This document shows, one piece after another, positions 1 to 10,860 of a stretch of DNA of 64,000 bases. The notes under the pieces were generated by a model. The model did no database searches. It was not told the DNA's origin and saw only the letters and a program-made list of their open reading frames with translations. Origin of the DNA: Cycas panzhihuaensis (taxonomy: Eukaryota > Cycadophyta); the NCBI GenBank assembly GCA_023213395.1, contig CM041465.1:6448001-6512000 (forward strand). The letters run 5' to 3'. Within the stretch, counting starts at the first letter, position 1, and every line of letters begins with the position of its first letter. The position numbers were made by a program, and so were the translations under genes.

Positions 1-1805
1 TGAAGCGTTTTGGTGATTAATATGAGGGTTTAAAACCCCAGACAATCGTACGGCTCCAGTTTTCCTTTCTCAAGGACGTGCAACCAACCATAACTTTAAT
101 TACTTGTAGCTCTCTGCACACTCGACAAAAAGCCTTGAAATTTTAGAGGGAGAGTTGGATACCACTAGGGCGCTCCTCCTCCTGAAATTTCAACACAAAC
201 AGAGGTCTCTACACGTTGTTCTCATCATCTGTGTGTCCACGGGAGCTACCCAAGTCATGCTGCCATGAACGGCCTTTTTTTATTTTGAAAAATTCAAATC
301 AAACATTTTGATTTTTAAACCTTATGTTATACTTTTAAAAATATTCCTCTAAATATTCCCTTTTACATAAAGTTCAATTACCTTAAGTTCTTATTTAAGT
401 CACTTTTTTATTAGAAAATCACCTTTTTTTTTAAGACAAATTTAGTTTCTTTTGATGAATTTTCAGATTTTTAATCACAGTGACTTCATATTAAGTCAAT
501 AGACTTCATCAAGCTTCTTCTAATAACTCCTCTCATTAAAAAATATTATTTTTTCCTTATTTTTTAAGTCTTTTTAGTCATTTAAGACTTTTTGGCTTGA
601 ATCTTCAAAGGAAAAAATCAACGTTTTTTTTGTTTTTTAGAGTTTAAAATCTTCATTATGCTTAGTGATTTTATCAAATCATTAAAGCTGAAACAGTCAC
701 TCATCTTTGGAGATTAAAATTTCTGGGTTTAAGTCCTCAATCAAGGCTCCCTGCGTGGTGTTTTTGCTGCTCAAAGTTGCAAAAAAAAGTTAAATTTCAG
801 CCTTTGTTTTTTGCCATTTTTTGCCTTATTTAACACTTATTTCATATTTGCAAGTGTTAAAAGGCATTGAAAGGAGTGTTTTTTAAGTTTTGTGACCTTG
901 TTAAAGTGATCCTCATCACTATTTCAACACTTTTTCTAAGGCACCTTGCATGGTGACCTACTTTCCTTAGTCTCAAAAAGGGCTCAAGGAGACTTGTTTC
1001 TTAATAAAATCACTCATTTTTTGTTGATTGTTGGGACTATTTTAAAGTCCCAAAGTTTTTGCAAGTGATCTTCCTCTCTTTTTGCCAGCATTAAAAGGAA
1101 CCCATTTGCATTTTCAACACAAAGACTTTGCTCTTTCTTCATTGAAGCACTTAGCATCTTCTTCAAAGTGCTTACATTTTCACATTGTACTCAAGCACTT
1201 TCTTTTACTTGGATTTGATAGCACTATTTCACACTAAAGTGCTCATGTAAAAACTATTTATTGTGATGTACTTGGTTGCTTCTCTTTGAAGCCATTGATC
1301 ATTGTAAACATTAATCAAGCATCTACCTCATCCAAGTAAAATCTACTCTAAGTCCACTTCAATTTTCTAAAAGTGAACTTTAAAATCAAGTAGGAGAGGC
1401 CCGAAAAAGGTTCAAACCTTGCCTCTGAAATAACTTTAAGCTTGGTGCATTCCCTACGGGACCAACCAACCATACAGTCAGTGCACGATAATTAAGGTTT
1501 CTTGAGGGAAAAAAGGTTTGAAAAGGGTGTTATTAGAGTTGTGAATCCCAGGGAAAGCATGGTACGTCTATGCAAATCAACCCTACCTGCCTTGTCCTAG
1601 ATTTAACTTGGCCAATTGTTGGATCTCCTCTATAGATCAGGGTTGGGCCAACTCCTTAGCCCAGTCCTCCACCCCTCATCATTCCATTCAGTTGTTGGAT
1701 CTTCTAGTAAGATCAAAACCGTTGGTTTCGTTAGAAGAAGGCGTAACTTAGCGAAAGCTTTGAGTCTCCAAGTTATCTGCTAGCTTCAAGCCTTACAACT
1801 TTAAC
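1..1805. other. AT-rich stretch without a recognised gene
   Basis: No open frame here resembles a known protein on either strand. The DNA is AT-rich with many short T and A runs. It lies upstream of the Copia-1 gag start, so part of it may be that element's leader. I looked for the 3' LTR start of Copia-1 (TGTTAAACCTTATG) and did not find a convincing 5' copy. Only a short AAACCTTATGTT match occurs near 318, which I treat as chance. The 5' LTR is therefore unseen, either left of the window or too diverged to recognise. Confidence 0.5.
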
Positions 1806-2620
1806 ATGGTTGCAATTAATATGCTCAATGCATGTACCATCAGATTAACAGGACAAGACAACTATCAAGAATGCAAAAGAATCACTCAAAATCTCTTGAT
1901 AATGAATGAGTTTTGGGGTTATGTTTCTGGAAGGATATCTTGACCTGTACCTGCTATAAATGATAGTGTAATTGTTCATCCTGATGATGCTCTTGTTGCT
2001 GCTTGGGAAGCCAAAGATGAAATTGCTTTGGCATTCCTACATATGATTATTGATGTTCATGTAGATCAGAATATTGTGTGTGCAAAGACTTCCAAGGAAG
2101 CATGGGACATTTTATCCTCCTTGTATGAAAGGTGAGATGAAGCTCGCATATTGATGGTAAAAGCTAAATTGTATTCTGTAAAATTTGTTAAGCCTATGTC
2201 GCCTTTCATTTCCTCTGTCAAGGAGGTATATAATGAATTGAATACATTAGGTAGTCCTGCCTCTAGAGATGGGCTTATAACAATAATTGTCAAAGCTTTG
2301 CCTAAGGACTACAATGACTTTATTTCTTCCACTACACGAGATGGTTCACTCAAACGAATGTCTTTCAATGAACTTGAAAGCTTGTTGCTTCAAGAGGAGC
2401 AAATTTACATCAAGGACGATGATGACGAACCATCCCCATCAGGCGCATTCACGGCCAAATCAAAGGCCAAGCAGAATCCCAAACCTGCACTTTGAAAGCA
2501 GTTTGGGAACATGAGACCAATGTTGTTTGTCATTATTGTGGCAAAGTTGGCCACATAGCACCTGATTGTAGGAAGAAACAAGCAGATCTACAACACACAC
2601 GACAACAGTAGCAACAACCA
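1806..2620 (+). pseudogene. gag: Copia-1 gag, broken
   Basis: Gag is the nucleocapsid/capsid precursor that packages element RNA in cytoplasmic particles. The frame opens at ATG 1806 with the Copia-like N-terminus containing LTGQDNYQEC. It hits an in-frame TGA near 1941 and another near 2133, then reads on to a stop near 2494. A CCHC zinc knuckle (CX2CX4HX4C) is encoded at 2528-2569, in a frame shifted from the upstream gag, and is followed by a Gln-rich tract. The leading residues are lost to stops, so no full protein can be made. Assignment rests on the start, the knuckle and the position before protease. Confidence 0.8.
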
Positions 2621-2803
2621 CGCCAGCAAAATCAAAGACAGCAGTAGCCACGGCAGCAATTCCAACAATAGAGATTCCAGCAACAATAGCAGCAGCAACC
2701 CCCTCGATCAAATCGAGGTGCTTATCGAGGAGGTCAAAGAGGAAGGTGGGGTTTTAAAGGTGGCAATCAACGCCACTTCAATCAGTTTGCAGATGAGGAA
2801 AAA

Positions 2804-4256
2804 TTGTTTTGTGCTTATCATTCATCCAAGGTTGATCAAACTTGGATCATTGACTCTAGAGCTACTCAACACATGACTGGGAGTGAAGAACTCCTTTGCA
2901 ACATCGAGGAAGGAAAAGGTCAATTAGTGACCTTCGGCAACAATGAATATGTCAAGATTTCTGGCATAGGCACAATCGCTCCATTCCATTCTCCTTCCAA
3001 TCCTTCCTCTACATTTCCCAATGGCAATGCCTATTTTATACCTTCCATGGAGAAGATCTTGCTATCTTAGCAAATTGGACAAGCAACAGATGAGCATTTT
3101 GTTCAAGAATGGGAAATGTGTAATAAGTGACAAAAATGACCAGGTAGCAGTTGTTGGATATGAGGATCATGGCCTCTACAAATTGGATGCTAATAACATA
3201 ATACTTGATTCTGCTTACTCTGGTTCCATTGTCACTCAAACTTTGTCCAAGATGCAACTTTGGCATCAACGTCTAGGCCATTTGAGCTTAGACAATCTTA
3301 AGCAGATGGTGAACAAAAATATGGTACATGAGCTTCCAAAGATGTATGGCACAAAGTGCCTTTGTGAAGCATGCATAATGGGGACACAACATCGCATGTC
3401 TTTCCCTAAAGGCAAAGCTTGGCGTGCATCATATCCTTTGCAGTTGGTGCACTCAGATTTGTGTGGACCTATGTCCACTGCATCCTTTGGAGGAGCTTTG
3501 TACTACATCTCCTTCATTGACAATTTCTCCCATAAAGTTTGGGTTTACTTCATCAAGCATAAGTTTGAAGCATTTCAAAAGTTTAAGGAATTCAAGCTTG
3601 AAGTGGAGAACGAGTCTGGCCAATCCATCAAAACACTAAGGACAGATAATGGAGGTGAATTTACCTCAAACGAATTCACCCAATTCTGCAAGGATAATGG
3701 CATTCGAAGACAACTTACTATTCCTCACACTCCTCAATAAAATGGAGTCTCTGAAATGAATAAAACTTTGGCTAACAAGGCCAAAACAATGATGCATGCA
3801 AAATGACTCACTCGAGCTTACTGAGCAGAGGCATTCCACACAGCTCCCTATGTGGCAAATCGAATTCCAACAACAGCAGTCACCGACATCACACCAGAGA
3901 AGGCATGGTCTGGCAAAAAGCCAACTGTCAGCCATTTGAGGACTTTTGGGTGCACTGCTTATATGCACATCCCCGATCAGCAAAGAACTAAATTAGACAA
4001 GCATAGTCTAAAGTGCATCTTTGTAGGTTATGCCATTCATAGCAAAGCCTACAAGTTGTATGATCCCATTGGAAAGAAAATGCGTCTCTCAAGAGATGTA
4101 ATCTTTGTTGAAGAAGATCATAAGGAGTTGGATACAACATCCATCCAACCCCCATTGACAAAGGCAAAAAGATTGTCGAGGCCTTCCTTCCCTTTCAATC
4201 TTCAACTCCATGTACATCATCTGCACCTGCTAGACCGTCCACATCATCAGACTTAG
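2804..4256 (+). pseudogene. pol: Copia-1 protease and integrase, broken
   Basis: The protease starts near 2843 with WIID-S-R-ATQHMT. The Copia catalytic triplet D-S-G has become D-S-R (GGA to AGA at 2858-2860), which should inactivate it. Integrase follows: the HHCC zinc domain lies about 3258-3390. The catalytic Asp residues are in HSDLCGP (about 3448) and LRTDNGGEF (about 3640). The Glu is in NGVSEMNK (about 3745), just past an in-frame TAA at 3738. At least two frame changes occur (near 3060 and 3850). The later part encodes the usual GYAIHSKAYKLYDP C-terminal region. Confidence 0.85.
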
Positions 4257-4363
4257 CTCCACTTGAGCCTAGCACATCTTCTGTTGATCAACCACTTAGA
4301 CCAGAAAATCTTGAAGTTCAAGTCACATCAATCAAAAAGTTACCAAAATGGTATACTCAAACA

Positions 4364-6005
4364 GTGCAGGACGGCCAGATTGTTGAAGGAAAACGTCCAT
4401 CAAGATACAGGCAGCAAACCAATTTTGCACTTATGGCTGAAGTGCTATGTGTTGATGAGCCTTTCACCTTTGAGGAGGCTTCTAAAAATGAAAATCAGAA
4501 GGCTACCATGGATGAAGAAATCCATGCTATTGAAAAGAATGGAATTTGGGATTTGGTCGAATTGCCTAAACACAGACAGGCAATCAATTGCAAATGGGCC
4601 TACAAGACCAAATTCCATTCTAATGGTACACTTAAGCGCCAGAAGACCCGCCTTGTGGCAAAAGGGTTCAAACAAAAGGAAGGCATAGACTACGAGGAGA
4701 CTTTTGCACCAATGTCTAACATGAATACCATCAGACTCATCTTGGCCTTAGCAACTCAATGCAAATGGCCAGTTTTTCAGATGGACGTGAAGAGCACCTT
4801 TCTCAATGACGATCTTCAGGAGGAGGTATACTTGGAGCAACGACCTAGTTACAGGGTACAAGGCAAGGAGCATTTAGTTTGTCGCCTAAAAAAGACATTG
4901 TATGGCTTGAAACAAACTCCAAGAGCATGGTACTCAAAGATTGATGATTACTTTTTGAGACATGGGTTTCATCGATCTACTTCAGATCCTAACTTGTACA
5001 TCAAAGTTGGGAAAGACCATGCCATTTTCATTGTCTTGTATGTAGATGACTTAGTGATCACTGGCAATGACACTAAGATGATCTGATTCTCGGGATGACT
5101 TGAAGAGGAGTTTTGAGATGACAGATCTTGGACTTCTCCATTATTTTTTAGGCTTTGAGGTATGGCAACAGCCAGGCTATATCTTCATCTCCCAAGCCAA
5201 ATATTCTTGGAACATTTTGCAGCGATTCAGGATGCACGACTGTAAATCAACGCCTACACCCATTGAGAATAGCACAAAGCTTACTCTCAATGAGGAAGTT
5301 GAACCAGCAAATCCCACACTTTATCAGCAGTTGATTGGGAGTCTCATTTATCTCACCAACACTCGCCCTGACATTTCATTTGCAGTTGGGATTTGCTCTA
5401 AATACATGTCTCAACCCAATCAGAAGCATTGGAATGCAGCTAAACGCATACTCAAATACATCAAAGGCACATTGCAGCATGGCCTCGAGTATGCACATGA
5501 TGAGAACTTCACTCTGGAAGGGTTCTCAAATTCTGATTGGACAGATTGCCAGGATAGTAGGAGATCAACCTCGGATTACTGTTTTACCCTTGGTTCAACA
5601 GTTGTTTCGTGGAGTTGCAAGAAGCAACCCAATGTTACCTTGTCTTCCACCGAAGCAGAGTACAAAGCTACAGTTAGCGCAACTTGTGAAACTATCTGGC
5701 TACGACGGATTCTTGGAGAGCTTGGACTTGAGCAAGATCATCCCACCAGGATTTATTGCGACAATCAAAGTGTGCTCAAGTTGGCCAAGAATCCTGTCTT
5801 TCATGCAAGGACCAAACATATTGAGGTTCATCATCACTTTATCAGAGAGGATGTGCAAAGTGGTGAGATCAACCTTCAATATAGACCGACAGAACAACAA
5901 ACAACAGATATCTTTACCAAGCCACTTGGTAGAGAAAAATTTGTAAAATTTAGAGATGGTCTAGGGGTCCAACTTAACATTGTAAACAATAAGGGGGGGT
6001 GTTAA
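4364..6005 (+). pseudogene. pol: Copia-1 reverse transcriptase and RNase H, broken
   Basis: The reverse transcriptase shows the conserved FQMDVKSTFLN and LYGLKQTPRAWY blocks and the catalytic YVDD at 5039-5050. A stop and frameshift near 5085 separate it from a 301-codon frame (5100-6005). That frame holds the end of the RT, the connection region with TRPDISFAVG, and RNase H with TLSSTEAEY, CDNQS and KHIEVHHHFI. The frame ends in the usual DIFTKPL...F segment, only 5 bases into the LTR. Apart from that break the 3' half is close to intact, so this copy is younger than Copia-3. Confidence 0.9.
5988..5999 (+). other. Copia-1 polypurine tract
   Basis: The purine run AATAAGGGGGGG lies directly before the TG of the LTR at 6000. 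This is the plus-strand primer position in LTR retrotransposons. It overlaps the last codons of the RNase H frame. Confidence 0.8.
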
Positions 6006-6549
6006 ACCTTATGTTTACATGTTAAGCCTATGTACTTTATTTCTCATGTAATATTTATACTTTTGTACTTTAGGGGTGACTTATCACTTAAGTGAAAAAG
6101 TGCACACCCACATTCTTTCCTAGTGACACAACATTGTCGGTAAAGGGTCAAATGGACCCCCATGCACTTTTGCTCACTTGAGAGCCCTAAAAGGACACAT
6201 GTCCTACATGCAAGGCATGTATCTTGGATGTTTGACACTTGTCAAACATCTAATGCCTTAGGTCTCTCCTTTCACTCTATATATTGAAACCTCTCCTCAT
6301 TGTTCTCATATAGAGTTAGAGCTGTATTGTTATGCTGCCAGTTTGCTAATCAAGCTGCTATTCACTTGGAGGTTGGACCAATTCCAACTCCTCATCTTTG
6401 GTATCATTTTTTGCTCTTTCTCTTCATGCTTGATCTTGCTCATGTTTGATCTCATAGTTTCATTCTTAGTCTAGTTTATTTGCTTTCTAGAACTAGAGTG
6501 AATATAGCTTCTAGATCTTGGGATTGTAAGGCCATTGGCCATTTCTACA
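6000..6549 (+). repeat. Copia-1 3' LTR
   Basis: Starts TGTTAAACC just after the polypurine tract and ends CTACA at 6549, exactly where the antisense Copia-3 integrase resumes. The length would be 550 bp. A TATATAT stretch near 6276 is a possible TATA box. The end is inferred from the break in Copia-3 and from the CA terminus, because the 5' LTR was not found for comparison. Confidence 0.65.
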
Positions 6550-7433
6550 GACTAATCGTTGGCTTTCTACCTGACCAAGCCTCCTTAGGGGTGACGTTCC
6601 TCACTTCCCTTGTAGTGCTTTTGTTCGTTAGATATGCCACTATGTTTATAGCTTCAACCCATAAGAAATCTAACACATCCTTGCCTTTCATCATTGCTTT
6701 GGCTTTTTCAACCAAAGTTCTGTTCATCCTCTCAGCAATTCTATTTTGTTGAGGTGTGTAGGCAATAGTAAGTTGCCTCTAAATTCCATGATCCTTGCAA
6801 AACTAGGTGAATTTGTTTGAAGTGTACTCTCTACCTTTGTCAATTGGTAGGACCTTGATCTTGTGTTGGCTTTCATTCTCTGCCACCTCCTTAAACTGCT
6901 TGAAATAAGTGAAGGTTTGTGATTTTTCCCTCAATAAAAAAATTCATAACTTTTTTTGAAAAGTTATCGATGAAAGTCATAAAGTATCTCGCTCCTCCTG
7001 GCGAGATGATAAGCATTGATCCATAAATGTTCGAGTGAACCAATTATAAATTTTCCTTCACTCTCCATGCTTTCTTCTTTGGAAATAGTTCTCTGTGCTA
7101 CTTGCCAAAATTATAGGGTTCATATAAGCAACTTTTATTGTCAATCAAAGATAAACCATGCACCATTTTCAATTTCTACATCAATTGAAGACTAGATTAA
7201 TTCAAATGGCCCTTTCTTTCATGCCATAACTTTTGTTTAGGTGATATAGCAAGGAATGCTCTTTGTACATAAGAGTATCCTTATAATTTGTACATATTGT
7301 TCTCTTTTAGTCCTGTAGCTAAATCTTGTTGTATTTGTCTCGGACCGTGCACTGTTCTCGAGCAAACGTTACAATCATATCTTGTTGTTCAATTTCACCA
7401 ACTGAAACAAGATTTGCCTTCAAATTAGGTACA
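6550..7433 (-). pseudogene. pol: Copia-3 integrase remnant (first part, antisense)
   Basis: Read on the minus strand from 7433 to 6550, this encodes a Copia pre-integrase and integrase. Visible blocks are a VPNLKANLVSVG-type segment, a degraded D-containing block (IDKGREYTSNKF), the IAERMNRTL block with the catalytic Glu, and NVTPKEAWSGRKPTIS. It stops abruptly at 6550 inside the residues that normally continue ISHLRVFG. Many stops and frameshifts mark it as old. It continues upstream at 14579-15753 on the far side of Copia-2. Confidence 0.85.
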
Positions 7434-7896
7434 TGTTAGGAATGTTAATGTTAGTTTTAAATTAATATTAGTTTTATATTATCATTTGATCACATGTGTA
7501 AAAGTAAATTTAAATCATGTAAAGGTTCTTTTTTATATAAGCTAATGTTAATTATTAACTATTATGTGAAGGTCGTTGAAATGCACAACTGCCCATTTCA
7601 ATGAACCTCTCATCCTTCAAATCGCCTCTCCTAGATTCTAGGAATTGGTTCTAGGAATCTAGGAGGCTGTCATAAGCCTGTTTCAAAGGCTGGTTTTCGT
7701 ATGTAGAGGGTATTCTTGTCAAGGTTACATGTAAAGAGTTTTAAATCAATAAATTTTTAGATTAGAGAGGTGGTTTTTCTTCCCCAGAAGGGGTTTTCCA
7801 CCTGCCACATCATGTGTACGTGTGCAATGTCAGTTTTTCTCCATGTATGTTTGATTATTTGATCCTGTGATATTGTACATGCTACCTATTCTCACA
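7434..7896 (+). repeat. Copia-2 5' LTR
   Basis: TGTTAGGAATG...TATTCTCACA. It is 18 bp longer than the 3' LTR because a stretch near 7455 (AATTAATATTAGTTTT) is partly duplicated. By eye the two LTRs are a little over 90% alike. An inverted repeat, TCCTAGATTC at 7630-7639 and GAATCTAGGA at 7655-7664, is kept in both LTRs and could form a hairpin in the transcript. Confidence 0.92.
7534..7540 (+). promoter_or_regulatory. Likely TATA box of Copia-2 LTR
   Basis: TATATAA about 100 bp into the LTR, after a T run. The same TATATAAGC lies at the matching place in the 3' LTR (about 14217). Position and sequence fit a Copia promoter; function is inferred. Confidence 0.5.
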
Positions 7897-7909
7897 TGGT
7901 ATCAGAGCC
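7897..7909 (+). other. Copia-2 primer-binding site
   Basis: TGGTATCAGAGCC begins directly after the LTR. It is the usual plant Copia site, complementary to the 3' end of initiator methionine tRNA. Confidence 0.93.
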
Positions 7910-7957
7910 AGTACGAATAACAAATTGATCACGTTCCTTTTGATCTGTAAGCCATTG

Positions 7958-8500
7958 AACACTGAACAGATTTTTCTGCTTCAATTCTTCCCTGCCAGGG
8001 ATTTGTACTAGGCTCACTCTTGCAGGCTGGTTTCCACCACCTCCTTCAAGAACAAACAATGACAATATTGGATCAGTGGGTGACCAGCTCAAATCCATCA
8101 CATTGTCAACTTTGAGGGACTTTTTATCAAGGAGTCCCATGGTATCAGTTTCATAAACGCTGATGGCATTTTTGCCTATCTTTGCATTTTTTATCCTATC
8201 CTCACAAAGTATTTATCATCTCTACTCCACCCCATCTGAATACAGGCCAAGACACACCAACAACTCCTCCAGTTCCACCAGTTGCAAAATCATCTGCACT
8301 TCCTTTGAACTCTCTCAATACTTTGCCAGTCCTCACATCAAAAATGTTGAGAGTAACCCTCTAAGTGTCTCAAGGATTACTGGGCCCATGACTGCTATAG
8401 GTTACCAGGATTTTTTCACCAGGAGAGAAATCAATCAATTTAACCTATGAATGTGCATAGCGCATCAGCCGATTGAAGGTTGTAGCACCTCCCCAAATAG
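7958..8500 (-). pseudogene. eIF3B: Antisense fragment of eIF3 subunit b gene captured in Copia-2
   Basis: Read from 8500 to 7958, the minus strand encodes stretches that I recognise as plant eIF3b, a scaffold of the translation initiation factor 3 complex with a WD-type propeller. Examples are TFNRLMRYAH, KLIDFSPGEK, LNIFDVRTGKVL, GVSWPVFRWGG, KNAISVYET, LLDKKSLKVDNVMD, WSPTDPIL and GGGNQPARVSLVQIP. Similarity stops after KQKNLFSV. Inside are stop codons, a frameshift after RWGG and a duplication of about 20 bp near 8190, so it is a pseudogene of about 180 codons. I see no obvious intron, so capture from a spliced mRNA is possible. It lies opposite to the element's transcription. Confidence 0.88.
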
Positions 8501-9051
8501 TTGTTGTCTTGTACTATCTTGAGGGTTTCTTGTACAAGTACTCGCACTAAAGCCACGGTGCCGGTCACCATGCCCTTCCCAAAGTAAGGCTACCGCGCAA
8601 AACACCCTCCAAGCCTCACACTGCCATCCCTAACAACACATAGAGGATGAGGATCACATAGGCAAAACCGAATGCACCACCATCTAAACCCCAGAGAAAA
8701 GAATTTGAGCGTTAACGCCAAACCGGACAGAGAACTGTGGGGGCCGGGGTAAACACTGTGAAAGAAGGTCTTGGTGCACTCTTCTCTCACAAGAGCCATT
8801 GCGGGCCAGCAACGCCATCGAAGACTTCGCTCCTGTTGAAGAAGCCCCAGCCATGAACATTCGTTGGATGCCTCTAAACTGCATCGTTTCAATGCCATCG
8901 TTCCAGACCTGCAACAAGACAGCTGCCACCACGAAATCGTAAAAGGTAGGGTTTTCGTTCTATTACCCCCCTCGGACCCTAAATCATATTTAGATTTAAT
9001 TTTCTTTTATAAAAACTATAACTTCGTTGGGTCCGCGTTGCCCAATATCGA

Positions 9052-9053
<2 letters not shown>
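8501..9053. other. GC-richer unexplained insert in the Copia-2 leader
   Basis: This segment is richer in G and C (especially 8560-8960) than the AT-rich DNA on its right and is unlike the rest of Copia-2. Short open frames exist on both strands (such as 8590-8898 minus) but none resembles a family I know. Since it adjoins the eIF3b fragment, it may be a second captured host fragment or part of the same captured locus. Confidence 0.4.
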
Positions 9054-9090
<37 letters not shown>

Positions 9091-9095
9091 TTTTT
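9054..9095. repeat. AT microsatellite followed by poly-T
   Basis: About 14 AT dinucleotides run directly into 14 T residues. Confidence 0.95.
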
Positions 9096-9130
9096 CAAAT
9101 TAATATAGGTAACCTTAGGCTAAATCAACA

Positions 9131-9405
9131 TTAACCCTCCCCCCTTATTATACTTTAATTAAAACCCCCTACTATACTTTAATGAGAAAATTAAACCCCT
9201 CCTACTACATTTTAATGATTAAAATTAACCCCCCCTTATTACATTTAATTTGTTAATAATTAAAACCTTTTTTTTGAATCAATAAATCAAATCTTTTCCT
9301 CTTTTTAAATTAATTAATTAATTAATTAATTAATATACCTTAAACACCCCCCCCCCTTATTGCATCTTAATGGTAACCTTAAACCCTCTCTTATTATGTT
9401 AAACA
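9131..9405. repeat. Degenerate minisatellite, about 30-40 bp units
   Basis: Six or more imperfect copies of a unit of the form C-run, then TTATTA(C/T), then a short ACTTTAAT-like stretch, then AT-rich filler. C-runs start near 9136, 9164, 9195, 9228, 9347 and 9386. The block near 9309-9336 is an expanded TAAT tetranucleotide tract, and 9347-9356 is a run of ten C. Confidence 0.7.
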
Positions 9406-9889
9406 TTTAATTTTTTGAAAGGACCAAATTATTCTGTTATGGCCTCCTATTCATCCCCTCTCTCAAACTTATTTCTAAATACTTTAAAGAGTCGTCTTAA
9501 GTGAGCAATCTTTTTTCCTCTTCTCTAAAGGAGAACCATTTAAAACTTTCTTGTCATTATATAGACAACTAAAGGGTAATTAGTCTACATAACACCTTTA
9601 TTATTATTTGTTTAATAATTGAACAAGTAACTTATTTTTCAAATATATTTCCTTAATTAATAAGGGGAACTATTAAACATTTTTCAGAAAAGGGGAATAT
9701 TTAATTTTTTAGGGGAAGGGTATCCAAACATATAACAATGATTTTCAGTTTTTTAAACATGTCTGTGGAATGTTAATAGGATTACTCTGATGTTTGGTAA
9801 ATTTTTTATGTGACTTTTTTTCACCTACACTTATTCATCTAAATTTTCCAAATCTTCCAACTTCTAATCATTTTTTACAATTCCCAATA
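9406..9889. other. AT-rich Copia-2 leader
   Basis: No frame or motif of note was seen between the minisatellite and the gag start. It is probably untranslated leader or further inserted DNA. Confidence 0.4.
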
Positions 9890-10860
9890 TGGCACTAATG
9901 CTAGGAACAACCACCTACGTTCTGATTCCAGTTTTAACCAACTCAAACTATGCCGACTAGAGCAATCGCATATCCCATCAGCTTAAACAGCAAAAGATAT
10001 GGCAATATGTAACAAGTGAATTCAAAAAACCAAAAGAAACAACTTCAGAAAACTATATGGTATATCTGATGAACTCTGATTCAGCTCTAGGCACCATCCT
10101 GTCGTCACTCTCACCAGAAATCAGTTGGCAGTTCGACATGCACGATCTAGCCACTGTCTAGAATACTCTTAAGGAAAAATATGATAAGGTCGACACACAA
10201 CAATTGGCTGTCCTAGAACAGCAATTGTATGACCTTAATTATGATAATTTTTCCAAAGTCGAAGACTTTTTATCCAAAATTCAACTAATTAATAAAGATC
10301 TAAGCAACTACATTAAAACTACAATTAAAGTAGGTGATGTAGAACAAATAGTCACACATGCTTAAAACGACAATACACTCGTACGTCTTGCGATAAACAA
10401 ACTACCAAAACATTTTAATCTTTTCAAGACTGCCAGACAACAAGCTGGTAATCCTCCAATAACTTTTAATCAGTTGACAAACCAACTGATAGAACATCAA
10501 ACGATGTTAATTCAAACAGGAAAATTGAAAGATCCTTCTTAGGCTTTCTTTTCCAAATCTAAGCCTCAAAATAAAACTAAACATCAGAACAACTTTAATA
10601 GTAATCCAAAATTCCAAAAACCTCATAGAGGTCCACCTCCTAGTTCTCAAGACAATACTAAGTATTCTGGTCCACCTAAATATCAGAATACTTCCAATCA
10701 GTCTTTTCCAAATCGAAACATTGTTAATCCTTCTCAGAACATTAGTTGTGCCTATAGCCATAAAAAAGGCCACACTATTGACGTCTGTAGAAGTAGAATA
10801 GCTTAAAAAGCCTCGAAAGCTTCCAAGGGATTGCAAACTCGACCACAATCCCATAATCGT
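9890..10860 (+). pseudogene. gag: Copia-2 gag, broken
   Basis: An ATG near 9890 opens a frame reading LTNSNYAD early on, the Copia gag N-terminal pattern. The UBN2-like middle region (LAVLEQQLYDLNYDNFSKVE, INKLPKHF, QLIEHQ) follows. Stops occur near 9958, 10159, 10363 and 10540. The zinc knuckle near 10746-10788 reads CAYSHKKGHTIDVC, so the second Cys is Ser and zinc binding is doubtful. An Asn/Pro/Gln-rich linker precedes it. Confidence 0.85.

Larger units (their letters stand above)
1806..6549 (+). mobile_element. Copia-1: Ty1/copia LTR retrotransposon, 5' LTR not seen
   Basis: The order gag, protease, integrase, reverse transcriptase, RNase H is the Copia order. It is followed by a polypurine tract and a TG...CA LTR. 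Reading frames are interrupted by several stops and frameshifts, so the copy is dead. The LTR end at 6549 abuts a sharp break in the antisense Copia-3 integrase, which suggests Copia-1 inserted into Copia-3. The matching left part of Copia-3 is not in the window. Confidence 0.85.

Noticed and set aside
318-330. Possible 5' LTR of Copia-1 because AAACCTTATGTT also occurs in its 3' LTR
   Set aside because: The match is only about 12 bp and the sequence on either side does not align with 6000-6549.
8684-8932. Minus-strand open frame in the GC-rich block as a gene
   Set aside because: Short, overlapped by other frames on both strands, and no familiar motif; kept only as unexplained sequence.
9309-9356. 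TAAT tract and C-run as a promoter element
   Set aside because: Simple low-complexity sequence within the minisatellite; no supporting context.
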